This document shows positions 8,501-16,942 of a stretch of 64,000 nt of DNA, piece after piece. The stretch lies in contig NZ_FNQF01000002.1 of NCBI RefSeq assembly GCF_900107595.1, positions 186,001-250,000 on the forward strand, read 5' to 3'. The notes under the pieces were generated by a model. The model searched no databases. It saw nothing but the letters and a program-made list of their open reading frames with translations, and was not told where the DNA came from. A program made the translations under genes and the position numbers. This stretch comes from Psychroflexus halocasei (GTDB lineage: Bacteria > Bacteroidota > Bacteroidia > Flavobacteriales > Flavobacteriaceae). How positions within the stretch are numbered: position 1 is the stretch's first letter; each line of letters begins with the position of its first letter.

Positions 8501-9598
8501 ATGGATGCAGAAGTAATAAAAGGTCAAGATTTAAAGAAAGTCGCGCCAGTTTTTGGACAACTTTCTTTTGATGACCATGAACAGGTTGTTTTTTGCTATG
8601 ACAAAGAAACTGGACTAAAAGCAATCATCGGAATTCATGACACAACTTTAGGACCTGCTTTAGGTGGAACAAGAATGTGGAACTACGAAAGCGAATGGGA
8701 AGCTTTAAATGATGTTTTACGTTTATCACGTGGAATGACTTTTAAAAGTGCCATTACTGGTCTTGATTTAGGTGGCGGTAAAGCTGTGATTATCGGTGAT
8801 GCTAAAACTCAAAAAACACCAGAATTAATGCGTCGCTTCGGTAAATTTGTCGATTCTTTAAGCGGAAAATATATCACTGCTGAAGATGTTGGTATGGCAA
8901 CTGAAGATATGGATACAGTTCGTGAAGTGACTAAACATGTGACTGGTATTTCTGAAAGCTTAGGTGGATCAGGGAATCCTTCACCTGTGACAGGTTACGG
9001 TGTTTTCATGGGAATGAAAGCTGCTGCTAAATTTAAGCTTGGCGTTGATACGCTTAAAGGCATTAAAGTGCTTGTACAAGGTATCGGAAATGTTGGCGAA
9101 ACTGTCGTTAAACACATTCGTGAAGAAGGTGGTGAAGTTTTTATCACTGATATAAATAAAGAGCGTTTAGAAGAAGTTGCTAACAAATACGGCGCTAAAA
9201 TCTTTGAAGGTGATGATATTTACACAGCAGATGTTGAGATCTATTCTCCTTGTGCTTTAGGTGCAACTGTTAACGACGAAACAATTAATAAACTGAAAGC
9301 TAAAGTGATTGCAGGTGCTGCAAATAATCAATTGGCTGAAGAGGAGAAACATGGTCAAATGTTGCTTGACAAAGGTATCGTTTACGCACCAGACTTCTTG
9401 ATAAATGCTGGAGGTGTAATTAATGTTTACGGTGAACTCAAAGGCTTTAAACGCGAGGAAGTGATGGAGAAAACTGAAAACATTTACAACACAACTTTAG
9501 AGATTTTAAAAACAGCTGAAGAAAACAAAATGACTACGCAAAAAGCAGCAATGAAAATTGCTCAAGAGCGTATCGATAAAAGAAAGAACGAAAAGTAA
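8501..9598 (+). CDS. ldh: Leucine dehydrogenase (Glu/Leu/Phe/Val dehydrogenase family)
   Basis: NAD-dependent oxidative deamination of branched-chain amino acids to 2-oxoacids, cytosolic. At 365 residues it has the length of the Leu/Val dehydrogenase subgroup rather than the longer glutamate dehydrogenases. Landmarks are the substrate-domain segment GPALGGTRMW (51-60), Lys82 and the catalytic Lys94 in GLDLGGGKAVI, and the Rossmann motif GIGNVG (194-199). The C-terminus contains NAGGVINVYGEL, expected for the family. It stands alone between its own promoter element and a bidirectional terminator. Substrate preference (Leu versus Val) is not visible in sequence. Confidence 0.92.
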   Translation: MDAEVIKGQDLKKVAPVFGQLSFDDHEQVVFCYDKETGLKAIIGIHDTTLGPALGGTRMWNYESEWEALNDVLRLSRGMTFKSAITGLDLGGGKAVIIGDAKTQKTPELMRRFGKFVDSLSGKYITAEDVGMATEDMDTVREVTKHVTGISESLGGSGNPSPVTGYGVFMGMKAAAKFKLGVDTLKGIKVLVQGIGNVGETVVKHIREEGGEVFITDINKERLEEVANKYGAKIFEGDDIYTADVEIYSPCALGATVNDETINKLKAKVIAGAANNQLAEEEKHGQMLLDKGIVYAPDFLINAGGVINVYGELKGFKREEVMEKTENIYNTTLEILKTAEENKMTTQKAAMKIAQERIDKRKNEK

Positions 9599-9622
9599 TA
9601 TTTGTATTTCTTTGAGAATACT

Positions 9623-9654
9623 AAAAAGGTGGTTTTTAATAAAACCACCTTTTT
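9623..9654. terminator. Bidirectional terminator between ldh and the nitroreductase gene
   Basis: A perfect 14-bp stem (9623-9636 with 9641-9654) with a TAAT loop has an A-run on the left and a T-run on the right. It can therefore terminate the plus-strand ldh transcript and the converging minus-strand operon. Confidence 0.9.
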
Positions 9655-10286
9655 TATTTATAATAAATAATTGTTTCCTCTATTGGTCTTCTCACTTTTT
9701 CAAAAGAAGCAAATTGATCTTCTTCATCGCGATAACCAATTGGTAAAACCAAAACAGGTTTTAATGATTTTTCTTTTAACTTCAGAATTTCTCCATAAGC
9801 ATCTGGCTGAAAACCTTCCATTGGGCAAGCATCTATTTCTTCCTTAGCACAAACAGTTAATAGGTTTCCTAAAGCTAGATAAGCTTGATTAATCGCCCAT
9901 TTATCTTTTTCGCTTTTATCTTTTTCCTTAAAGAATTCAAGCAAGAAATTACGAAATGGCGCCAAAACCTCATCAGGTGTATTTCTGATTTCTTTTTGCA
10001 ACTCAAAGTTATTTTCTATAAAAGCTGAATCAACAATGTCTTCAATACAAATCACCAAAATATGCGACGCTGTCCTCACCTGCTCTTGATGCATGCTTTT
10101 TTCATAAAGACGATACTTCAAATCAGGATCACTGACAACGGCTAATCGAAGAGGTTGCAACCCGTAAGACGTAGGTGTTAAATTAAAAGCTTTAGTAATA
10201 ATATCAAGCTTCTCATCTGAAACTATTTTGTCTGCCTGAAACTTTTTGACAGCATATCGCCAGTTTAAAGCTTTTAAAGTATTCAT
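9654..10286 (-). CDS. NAD(P)H-dependent nitroreductase-family oxidoreductase
   Basis: FMN-dependent nitroreductase-fold enzyme (NfsB/FRase-like) of 210 residues, the usual length. Residues near the N-terminus (WRYAVKKFQ) match the RxSxRxF-type FMN-phosphate region. TPTSYGLQPLRLAVV (about 37-51) is the segment lining the flavin pocket. The C-terminal part LVLPIGYRDEEDQF is typical of flavin reductases in this family. Such enzymes reduce quinones, nitroaromatics or flavins; the physiological substrate is unknown. The stop codon lies inside the bidirectional terminator. The next gene upstream on the strand ends 42 bases away. Confidence 0.88.
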   Translation of the reverse strand: MNTLKALNWRYAVKKFQADKIVSDEKLDIITKAFNLTPTSYGLQPLRLAVVSDPDLKYRLYEKSMHQEQVRTASHILVICIEDIVDSAFIENNFELQKEIRNTPDEVLAPFRNFLLEFFKEKDKSEKDKWAINQAYLALGNLLTVCAKEEIDACPMEGFQPDAYGEILKLKEKSLKPVLVLPIGYRDEEDQFASFEKVRRPIEETIIYYK

Positions 10287-10328
10287 AGAATTTTTTGAGC
10301 AAATATAAGAAGTGCTTTCTGATATTAC

Positions 10329-11168
10329 TTAGAAATCCGATTGAACGACAAAAATCTTTAAGATTTGTCTATCTTTTTTTACCCATAACATCGGATTTCT
10401 ATTAATGGCATGCTCAGCTTTCACTTGTGATTTAATTTCTTGATGACTAATCCAGGCTGAATTTTCAATATCAATAGTATTAAACCAATTCACTTTATCA
10501 GGTTTAAAATAAACAGCATCATGCCATTCGTCTTTAAGAAACTCGCCCCAATACAACCAAATTCCTGCAATTTGATCAGTATTCAAAAAATCAGATTGAG
10601 GAAGATCTTCCTTATATCTTCTAAAAAGAATGGCTTTAAAAAGCAATTTTTGCTGAATTGAATCTGCTGAATCTATGTTAAGTTGAGATAAGTCTTTTGC
10701 AGTTTCAGAATGATATAATAATGGAAACTGGTGCTGCATCAACTTTTCATATTTTTCATGAAAAGAATCTTTTCTATTCGGGCCGATCCAGCATAAATCA
10801 AGATTGTTAGAAAGTCTTGAGTCAAATAGATAAACTTTATAAACCATTTCCAAATGAATAATTTCAGAAGTGTTTAAATCTTGAAAGATAAAATCAAATT
10901 CACCTAAAGTTTTTTTATCGTCAAATATTTGTAAACTATGAGAAAGCAATCGATAATCAGAAGAGTTTTCTAAAACATATTTTGCAAAAAGCTCAGCGCG
11001 TTTCCCGATAAAACCTAATTTTTGAAAGCTTTTTAAATCCTCAATATCAGGTTTTGAAATCTGTTTTTTATCAAAATCAAAAATCCCGATATGGTCTAAC
11101 ATATCAGGATTCTTAATCAGTAAAGGCGTTTCAAAAAACGCTTTATATTGTTGTAGTATCGTTTGCAT
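10329..11168 (-). CDS. DUF1853 family protein
   Basis: A 279-residue soluble protein matching the DUF1853 family (function unknown). Seen in the sequence are TLGEFDFIF (about 87-95) followed by HLEMVYKVYLF (about 105-115). This acidic-residue, then E...K arrangement resembles PD-(D/E)XK nuclease-fold cores; the fold assignment is my inference. No signal peptide or membrane segment is present. It lies only 3 bases downstream of deoD, so it is probably co-transcribed with nucleoside catabolism genes, but nothing in the protein links it chemically to that pathway. Confidence 0.75.
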   Translation of the reverse strand: MQTILQQYKAFFETPLLIKNPDMLDHIGIFDFDKKQISKPDIEDLKSFQKLGFIGKRAELFAKYVLENSSDYRLLSHSLQIFDDKKTLGEFDFIFQDLNTSEIIHLEMVYKVYLFDSRLSNNLDLCWIGPNRKDSFHEKYEKLMQHQFPLLYHSETAKDLSQLNIDSADSIQQKLLFKAILFRRYKEDLPQSDFLNTDQIAGIWLYWGEFLKDEWHDAVYFKPDKVNWFNTIDIENSAWISHQEIKSQVKAEHAINRNPMLWVKKDRQILKIFVVQSDF

Positions 11169-11171
11169 TGT

Positions 11172-11870
11172 TTAAGCTAAACCTAAAGCAATGTCAATCA
11201 TTTGGTTAAATGTCTTTTCTCTATCTTCAGTCGAAGTCACTTCTCCTGTTACCAAAGAATCTGAAATCGTTAAAACGGCCAAAGCGTCAACATTAAACTT
11301 AGCTGCAATCGTGTACAAAGCAGCAGCTTCCATTTCAACGCAAAGCACGTTGTAATCAGCCCATTTTTTATAATCATCTTTTTGATCTGTGTAAAATAAA
11401 TCTGACGATAAAACATTTCCTGCTTTTACATCAATATTTTTTTCATCAGCAATTTTTAAGGCTTTTTTGAAAAGATCAAAACTTGCTGTTGGTGCATAAT
11501 CACCACCATCAAAACGGCTTCTGTTAATCGATGAAGTTGTTGAAGCAGACATTGCAATGACAACATCTCTAAGTTTGACATGCTCTTTCATCGCGCCTGC
11601 ACTCCCAACACGAATTAATTTTTTCGCACCAAAATCATGAATTAACTCATGTGCGTAAATACTAAAAGAAGGCAAGCCCATTCCGCTCCCTTGTACAGAA
11701 ACAGGAACACCTTTATAAGTACCAGTGTAACCTAGCATATTTCTGACAGTATTGTAGCATTTAGCATCTTCTAAAAAAGTTTCTGCAATCCATTTTGCTC
11801 TCAAGGGATCACCTGGCATTAAGACTATTTCTGCAACATCTCCAGGATTTGCGTTAATGTGAACTCCCAT
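11172..11870 (-). CDS. deoD: Purine-nucleoside phosphorylase, DeoD type
   Basis: Hexameric bacterial PNP that splits purine (deoxy)ribonucleosides with phosphate into base and (deoxy)ribose-1-phosphate. At 232 residues it is close to the 239 of E. coli DeoD. Family residues are in place: His4 near the N-terminus, [17 protein letters not shown] (phosphate-binding Gly20 and Arg24), Arg43, Arg87 and Ser90 in [15 protein letters not shown] with Glu179-Met180-Glu181 (ribose binding) and the catalytic Asp204 in TISDS. It follows deoC by 5 bases; together they convert deoxynucleosides toward deoxyribose-5-phosphate and then acetaldehyde plus glyceraldehyde-3-phosphate. Confidence 0.96.
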   Translation of the reverse strand: MGVHINANPGDVAEIVLMPGDPLRAKWIAETFLEDAKCYNTVRNMLGYTGTYKGVPVSVQGSGMGLPSFSIYAHELIHDFGAKKLIRVGSAGAMKEHVKLRDVVIAMSASTTSSINRSRFDGGDYAPTASFDLFKKALKIADEKNIDVKAGNVLSSDLFYTDQKDDYKKWADYNVLCVEMEAAALYTIAAKFNVDALAVLTISDSLVTGEVTSTEDREKTFNQMIDIALGLA

Positions 11871-11875
11871 AATAA

Positions 11876-12538
11876 TTAATAGTTTTGAGTTGAAGTTTTT
11901 CCTTGCATGATTTGAACGCCAGATGAGGCGCCTAATCTGCTCACTCCAAGATTGATATACATTTCAGCTGTCTCAAGGTCACGTATCCCTCCAGAAGCTT
12001 TTATTTTAACTTGATCAGAAATGTTTGCTTTCATAATTTTGACAGCTTCCGGCGTTGCACCTTCACTTCCAAAACCAGTAGAAGTTTTCACATAATCTGC
12101 TTTTGCTTTTTCTGAAATCTGCGATGCCTTTGCAATTTCGTCATCGGTTAAATTGCAAGTTTCTAAAATTACTTTAAGAAGTTTGTCTCCTATTGCTTTT
12201 CTAACTGCTGCAATATCGGCTTGCGCATCTTCTATTTTATTTGATTTTATCCAAGATTGATTTAAAACCATATCAAACTCATCTGCACCATCTTTTAAAG
12301 CTTGCTTTGCTTCATCAACTTTTGCTTGTGTTGTTGTATTTCCAAGAGGAAAACCAATCACTGTACAAACTTTAACTGAAGAACCTTTCAGTTGCTCAGC
12401 TGCATATTTTACAAAACAAGGATTGATACAAACACTTGCAAATTCATATTTTTTTGCTTCTTCACACAGCTTCGAAATCTGATCAAACGTAGCTGTTGGC
12501 TTTAACAGCGTATGATCAATATATTTATTAATATTCAT
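11876..12538 (-). CDS. deoC: Deoxyribose-phosphate aldolase
   Basis: Class I aldolase cleaving 2-deoxyribose-5-phosphate to glyceraldehyde-3-phosphate and acetaldehyde. This is a 220-residue TIM-barrel. The opening [11 protein letters not shown] is the family signature. Asp89 (DEFDMVLN), the Schiff-base Lys151 (YVKTSTGFG) and Lys180 (KIKASGGIR) are all present. It starts 12 bases after ychF ends and is followed by deoD, forming a deoxynucleoside catabolic pair. No operator resembling DeoR or CytR sites is evident. Confidence 0.96.
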   Translation of the reverse strand: MNINKYIDHTLLKPTATFDQISKLCEEAKKYEFASVCINPCFVKYAAEQLKGSSVKVCTVIGFPLGNTTTQAKVDEAKQALKDGADEFDMVLNQSWIKSNKIEDAQADIAAVRKAIGDKLLKVILETCNLTDDEIAKASQISEKAKADYVKTSTGFGSEGATPEAVKIMKANISDQVKIKASGGIRDLETAEMYINLGVSRLGASSGVQIMQGKTSTQNY

Positions 12539-12550
12539 CCTATCTTATTA

Positions 12551-13645
12551 TTAAACATTAAACCTAAAATTCATGATATCACCATCTTTCACGATATATT
12601 CTTTACCTTCAACACTTAACTTTCCTGCTTCTTTAACTTTAGCTTCGCTTCCGTATTTCACAAAATCTTCATAAGCAATGACTTCAGCACGAATAAAGCC
12701 TTTCTGAAAATCTGTATGTATCACACCTGCAGCTTCAGGAGCTGTAGCACCAACTTTTACTGTCCAAGCTCGTACTTCTTTCACACCAGCTGTAAAGTAA
12801 GTTTGCTGGTTTAGTAAGCGATATGCGGTACGAATCAGTTTAGAAGCTCCAGCTTCTTCAAGACCTATATCTTCAAGAAACATCTGGCGCTCTTCAAAAT
12901 CTTCAAGTTCAGCGATATCAGCTTCTATTCCAACAGCAAGCACTAAAACTTCAGCATTTTCATCTTTAACTGCTTCTTTAATTTGCTCTACATAAGCATT
13001 ACCATTCACGGCTGAGTTTTCATCAACATTACAGATGTAAAGAACTGGTTTATCAGTGATAAATTGTAAAGGTGTCACAAATTCTGCTCTATCATCTTCA
13101 TCAATATCGATAGCTCTAACAGATTTTCCTGCTTCTAATCCTTCTTTTAGTTTCTCAAGAATAGCATATTCTTTTTGGGCTTCTTTTTGCCCAGTTTTAG
13201 CTGCTCTTTTGGTTTTTTCTATTTTTTTCTCAACAGTTTCAAGGTCTTTTAATTGAAGCTCAATATCAATTGTTTCTTTGTCATTAAGCGGATTAATTTT
13301 CCCATCAACATGCACAACATTATCATCGTCAAAACAACGTAATACATGCAAAATAGCATCAGTTTCACGAATATTTCCTAAAAACTGATTTCCTAAACCT
13401 TCACCTTTACTCGCTCCTTTCACGAGGCCTGCGATATCAACAATTTCAACAGTAGCAGGTAATACACGCTCAGGATTAACAAGTTCTTCAAGTTTTTGAA
13501 GGCGAGGATCTGGAACATTTACAACACCTAAGTTTGGTTCTATCGTGCAAAAAGGAAAGTTTGCACTTTGAGCTTTTGCGTTTGAGAGTGAATTAAATAA
13601 AGTTGATTTTCCAACATTTGGTAATCCCACGATGCCTGCTTTCAT
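12551..13645 (-). CDS. ychF: YchF/OLA1-type ribosome-associated ATPase
   Basis: Obg-family P-loop NTPase that prefers ATP and associates with ribosomes. With the ATG at 13645 the protein is 364 residues; a TTG one codon upstream is in frame but unnecessary. GLPNVGKST (7-15) is the Walker A. The DIAGLV sequence with KGEGLGN is the switch II region, and ICNVDE replaces the NKxD of GTPases, as is usual in YchF and consistent with ATP use. The C-terminal 80 or so residues are the TGS domain. A TAnnTTTG element precedes it at 13673-13680. It heads a possible ychF-deoC-deoD-DUF1853-nitroreductase operon. Confidence 0.96.
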   Translation of the reverse strand: MKAGIVGLPNVGKSTLFNSLSNAKAQSANFPFCTIEPNLGVVNVPDPRLQKLEELVNPERVLPATVEIVDIAGLVKGASKGEGLGNQFLGNIRETDAILHVLRCFDDDNVVHVDGKINPLNDKETIDIELQLKDLETVEKKIEKTKRAAKTGQKEAQKEYAILEKLKEGLEAGKSVRAIDIDEDDRAEFVTPLQFITDKPVLYICNVDENSAVNGNAYVEQIKEAVKDENAEVLVLAVGIEADIAELEDFEERQMFLEDIGLEEAGASKLIRTAYRLLNQQTYFTAGVKEVRAWTVKVGATAPEAAGVIHTDFQKGFIRAEVIAYEDFVKYGSEAKVKEAGKLSVEGKEYIVKDGDIMNFRFNV

Positions 13646-13672
13646 CAAAAAAATAATTAAAAATTAGAATCG

Positions 13673-13680
13673 CAAATGTA
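13673..13680 (-). promoter_or_regulatory. -7 element upstream of ychF
   Basis: On the minus strand the bases read TACATTTG, an exact TAnnTTTG match, 27 bases before the ychF ATG. No clear -33 TTG at the expected distance. Confidence 0.5.
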
Positions 13681-13747
13681 AGCAATAAGTCAGTAATTAT
13701 CTTGAGAAACGAAAAGGAACTTAGTATTAAAAGTCATCAAAATTGAA

Positions 13748-13755
13748 TAAATTTG
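13748..13755 (+). promoter_or_regulatory. -7 element upstream of the 48-residue membrane peptide
   Basis: TAAATTTG matches TAnnTTTG exactly and lies 14 bases before the ATG at 13770, implying a very short leader. The -33 element is not obvious. Confidence 0.5.
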
Positions 13756-13769
13756 ATAAAACTCATTTT

Positions 13770-13916
13770 ATGAAACTTTCAAAAACAACAATTCTATATG
13801 CTCTTGCTGCTATTGTTACAATTTATGGCTTAGTGACGGGTAGGTTTTTGTTTATCTTCTTAGCATTTCCTCTGGGTTTATTTTCATTTATGAATAAAAA
13901 TGACAAAAATAATTGA
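13770..13916 (+). CDS. Small two-helix membrane protein (48 residues)
   Basis: ATG at 13770, TGA at 13914-13916. The product begins MKLSKTTILYALAAIV and has two hydrophobic stretches (about residues 8-24 and 26-41) joined by a short TGR turn, ending in a Lys/Asn-rich tail (NKNDKNN). That pattern is a helical hairpin in the inner membrane with a positively charged N-terminus. The correct reading frame, the exact promoter element just upstream and its position at the head of a stress-related group (104-residue protein, dps, MscS) support a real gene. No function is recognised. Confidence 0.6.
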   Translation: MKLSKTTILYALAAIVTIYGLVTGRFLFIFLAFPLGLFSFMNKNDKNN

Positions 13917-13991
13917 ACGTTAATTTTTATTTAAATACCCTAAACAAATTGCTTAACACTTAAGTTATTATTAGTTTTAACAAAAAACATT

Positions 13992-14306
13992 ATGAAAACC
14001 CCTGATACATTATCACAAAGAATGAATGAATTAAAATCTGAAGGTTATACAATGGATTTTAAGCTCACTGAAACTCACCTTCAAACAACAGACGATAAAA
14101 ACTCTTTTGGAGGAGATGATTTTATCGTGGATAAAGTTTATCGTTTTGAAGGAATGTCGAACCCCTCTGATAACTCAATACTCTATGCAATTACAACGAC
14201 TGATGGCGTAAAAGGGACTTTGGTTGATGGTTATGGCATTTCTGGAGGACAAGTTTCAAAAAAAATTAGAGAGAAATTAAATTTATCATCAAATCGTAAT
14301 TCATAA
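13992..14306 (+). CDS. Conserved 104-residue protein of unknown function
   Basis: Small soluble protein of a family widespread in Bacteroidota. Features are an N-terminal DTLSQRMNELKSEGYTMDF, a central FIVDKVYRFEGMSNPSD, then ILYAITTTDGVKGTLVDGYG. Members are often labelled phosphoribosylpyrophosphate synthetase in databases, but at about 100 residues it has neither the length nor the PRPP-binding loop of that enzyme, so I do not use that name. It lies 14 bases before dps and is probably co-transcribed with it, which hints at a general stress or stationary-phase role (inference). Confidence 0.8.
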   Translation: MKTPDTLSQRMNELKSEGYTMDFKLTETHLQTTDDKNSFGGDDFIVDKVYRFEGMSNPSDNSILYAITTTDGVKGTLVDGYGISGGQVSKKIREKLNLSSNRNS

Positions 14307-14320
14307 AAATTATATATAAA

Positions 14321-14791
14321 ATGGGATATTTAAATCTAGATAACGAGAAAACCAAAAAAACAGTTGGTGAACTCAATACACTTTTAGCAGATTATCAATT
14401 ATATTATCAAAAATTAAGAAATTACCATTGGAATATTAGAGGTAAAAACTTCTTCGACTTACATATTAAGTTTGAAGAAATGTATGATGATGCAATGGTA
14501 AAGATTGATGAAATTGCTGAGCGTATTTTGACACTTCGTTTAAGTCCAGTTAGTAATTTATCTGATTACTTAAAAAGGTCAAACTTAGAAGAATCTGAGT
14601 CTTACATCAGTGATGCTGATATGGTTAAAAATCTTTTAGCTGATCATGGTAAGATCATTAAGCAAATGCGTCAAGTGATTGATGTTGCGGATAAAAATGA
14701 CGACGAAGGAACAATTGATTTGGTTGGTGCTTATATTCGTGAACTTGAAAAAACAAGTTGGATGTTAGATGCATGGGCTTCTACACATTAA
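14321..14791 (+). CDS. dps: Dps-family ferroxidase / DNA-protecting protein
   Basis: Dodecameric mini-ferritin that oxidises and stores iron using peroxide and protects DNA during starvation. It is 156 residues, typical length. The inter-subunit ferroxidase residues are all visible: His36 in NYHWNIRG, His48 in LHIKFEEMYDD, Asp63 and Glu67 in KIDEIAERI. It sits between the 104-residue conserved protein and the MscS channel gene, all on the plus strand. A perfect hairpin that could end its transcript lies 50 bases downstream, inside the MscS coding region. Confidence 0.96.
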   Translation: MGYLNLDNEKTKKTVGELNTLLADYQLYYQKLRNYHWNIRGKNFFDLHIKFEEMYDDAMVKIDEIAERILTLRLSPVSNLSDYLKRSNLEESESYISDADMVKNLLADHGKIIKQMRQVIDVADKNDDEGTIDLVGAYIRELEKTSWMLDAWASTH

Positions 14792-14809
14792 TACAACCTT
14801 TAAGCACAC

Positions 14810-15745
14810 ATGCAAGACTCAAAAAAAGAAACTGAATTTATAGACCAGACTAAAAATGTCTGGTCTTCTTTTTACGATAAGATATCAAATTGGATCAATA
14901 GCTTTATCGACAGTTTACCCAATTTGATTATTGCAATTGTCGTTTTTATTTTATTTCTACTCGCTGCAAAATATATAGGCAGATTAGCGACTAGAATTTT
15001 TAAACGTCACAAAACAGAACTTTCACTTCAACTTGTAATGGTAAAAATCATTAAAGTTGTCATTGTTCTCGTTGGTTTCTTTGTGATGCTTGGTATTCTT
15101 AACCTCGACACAGTATTAACCACAATTTTAGCTGGAGCTGGTGTCGTTGGTTTGGCAGTTGGTTTAGCACTTCAAACTTCATTAAACAATACTTTTTCTG
15201 GTGTCATCATCAGTTTTATAAAAAATATAAAAATTGGTGATTGGATAAGAACTCATAATCACGCAGGTCATGTTATTGAAGTTAATTTGAGAAGTGTCGT
15301 AATTAAAACTGCTGCAAACACACATGTTATGGTTCCTAATTCAAAAATAGTTGAATCTGTTTTTGAAAACTTATCAAGTACTAAACGCGGACGTATAACA
15401 ATTAAAAGTCGTGTAAGCTTTGACAGCGATTTAGACCAAGCTGAAAAATTAGTCAAAAAAGTTTTAGCTGATAATTTCAAACAATCTGGGAATGAAGAAA
15501 TTGAGTTTTTCTACACTGAATTTGGAACAAGTTCGATTCAATTTATCACTCGTTTTTGGACAAATATCGTTAACCAAAAAGATATTTATACAGCTCAGCA
15601 TAAAGCGATTGTACTGATTAAAAAAGCGCTTGATAAAGAAAACATCAATATCCCATACCCTATAAGATCTTTGGATTTTAATAAAAGTAATTTTCCGAAG
15701 GAGACTTTAAAAATAGAGCAAAAGGATTCTAAGAAAGAAAATTAA
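14810..15745 (+). CDS. MscS-family mechanosensitive ion channel
   Basis: Small-conductance mechanosensitive channel that releases solutes on osmotic downshock; 311 residues in the inner membrane. Three transmembrane segments (about 37-56, 75-98 and 103-136) precede the cytoplasmic beta and alpha/beta domains. The third is the Gly/Ala-packed pore helix ILAGAGVVGLAVGLALQ followed by a kink. HAGHVIEVNLRSVVIKT and MVPNSKIVES are the MscS beta-domain hallmarks. The ATG at 14810 is the only start that keeps the first helix; the next Met is near residue 77. Codons 11-22 contain a terminator-like hairpin. Its stop codon overlaps the convergent bshA stop. Confidence 0.94.
   Translation: MQDSKKETEFIDQTKNVWSSFYDKISNWINSFIDSLPNLIIAIVVFILFLLAAKYIGRLATRIFKRHKTELSLQLVMVKIIKVVIVLVGFFVMLGILNLDTVLTTILAGAGVVGLAVGLALQTSLNNTFSGVIISFIKNIKIGDWIRTHNHAGHVIEVNLRSVVIKTAANTHVMVPNSKIVESVFENLSSTKRGRITIKSRVSFDSDLDQAEKLVKKVLADNFKQSGNEEIEFFYTEFGTSSIQFITRFWTNIVNQKDIYTAQHKAIVLIKKALDKENINIPYPIRSLDFNKSNFPKETLKIEQKDSKKEN
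14842..14873 (+). terminator. Terminator-like hairpin inside the 5' end of the MscS gene
   Basis: AGACCAGAC (14842-14850) pairs perfectly with GTCTGGTCT (14858-14866) around a TAAAAAT loop and is followed by TCTTTTT. It has the form of a rho-independent terminator but lies within the MscS reading frame, 51 bases after the dps stop. It may end most dps transcripts and attenuate MscS. Confidence 0.6.
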
Positions 15746-16872
15746 GAGTTACCATTTAACATTGTTTCATATAGTTTTTCATATTGAGGAACTATATTTT
15801 GCATGTCAAAATTTAATGCAATATCTCTAGCACGTAGTTTGAATTTGTCTAATGTATCAGTATTTTCTAATATTTTGATGGCATTATTTGCCATATCATT
15901 AATATCTCCTAAAGCACTTAAATAACCCGATTCACCATTTATATTAACTTCTGGCACACCGCCAACATCAGTTGAAATTACAGGAACGCCATAAGCCATA
16001 GCTTCAAGCGCTGCTAAACCAAAGCTTTCTTTTTCTGATGGTAGAAGAAATAAATCTGAATAGCATAAAATCTTTTCAATCTCATTACTTTTTCCAAGAA
16101 ACATAATCTTCTCTCTAATACCGAGTTCATGAGCTAGTTTTGAAGCATTTTCACGTTCAGGACCATCACCGATAATAATTAAACGCGATTTGATCTTTTG
16201 CTGTACTTTATGAAAAACTTTTATCAAGTCATCTATACGTTTTACAGGTCTAAGATTGCTGACATGTGTGATAATTCTTTCATCATCTTCAGCCATTAAA
16301 TCACGTTGACATTCACCTATATTTTTTGGTAAATTTTGAAAATCTATAAAATTTGGAACAACATGGATTTCTTTATGAATATCAAAAATAGCTTTCGTAT
16401 CTTCTTTTAAACTCTGAGAAACCGAAGTGACCACATTGCTTTCATTAATACTAAAATTGACAGCTGGTTTATAAAAAGAATGGCTTCCTACTAAAGTGAT
16501 ATCAGTTCCATGTAAAGTTGTCATCATAGGTAAATCAATACCTTCGGTTTTCAACATTTGTTGTGCCATAAAACCAGCATAAGCATGCGGAATAGCATAA
16601 TGTACATGCAGCAGGTCAATATCATGCTCCTTAACAACTGTCACTAGCTTGCTTGATAAAGCTAATTCATAAGGTTGATAATGAAACAATGGATATTCAG
16701 GAACAATCACCTCATGATACTTAATTTTATTTGAGAGATATTCGAGCCTAACAGGTTGTTTGTATGTTACGAAATGAATTTCATGTCCTCTTTTGGAAAG
16801 AGCAATTCCGAGTTCAGTTGCCACAACACCACTTCCTCCAAATGTTGGGTAACAGACAATAGCTATTTTCAT
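15742..16872 (-). CDS. bshA: N-acetyl-alpha-D-glucosaminyl L-malate synthase, bacillithiol pathway
   Basis: GT4 glycosyltransferase making GlcNAc-malate from UDP-GlcNAc and L-malate, the first step to bacillithiol, the low-molecular-weight thiol used by many Flavobacteria. It is 376 residues, GT-B fold. Seen are PTFGGSGVVATELG (9-22) at the N-terminus, LHVHYAIPHAYAGFMA, LHGTDITLVG, and the donor-site EKESFGLAALEAMAYGVPVI carrying the E-x7-E motif. It is the last gene of a minus-strand series and converges on the MscS gene with overlapping stop codons. BshB and BshC are not in the window. Confidence 0.92.
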   Translation of the reverse strand: MKIAIVCYPTFGGSGVVATELGIALSKRGHEIHFVTYKQPVRLEYLSNKIKYHEVIVPEYPLFHYQPYELALSSKLVTVVKEHDIDLLHVHYAIPHAYAGFMAQQMLKTEGIDLPMMTTLHGTDITLVGSHSFYKPAVNFSINESNVVTSVSQSLKEDTKAIFDIHKEIHVVPNFIDFQNLPKNIGECQRDLMAEDDERIITHVSNLRPVKRIDDLIKVFHKVQQKIKSRLIIIGDGPERENASKLAHELGIREKIMFLGKSNEIEKILCYSDLFLLPSEKESFGLAALEAMAYGVPVISTDVGGVPEVNINGESGYLSALGDINDMANNAIKILENTDTLDKFKLRARDIALNFDMQNIVPQYEKLYETMLNGNS

Positions 16873-16934
16873 TCAAAATATATTTGTGTCGCTAAATTAC
16901 AACTTTTAGAAACTAATAAATCTTAAAGTCATCG

Positions 16935-16942
16935 CAAAATTA
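16935..16942 (-). promoter_or_regulatory. Possible -7 element for bshA
   Basis: The minus strand reads TAATTTTG, an exact TAnnTTTG match, overlapping the stop codon of the GH3 gene and about 62 bases before the bshA ATG. It suggests bshA can be expressed separately from the upstream operon. Short AT-rich motif, so chance is possible. Confidence 0.4.
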
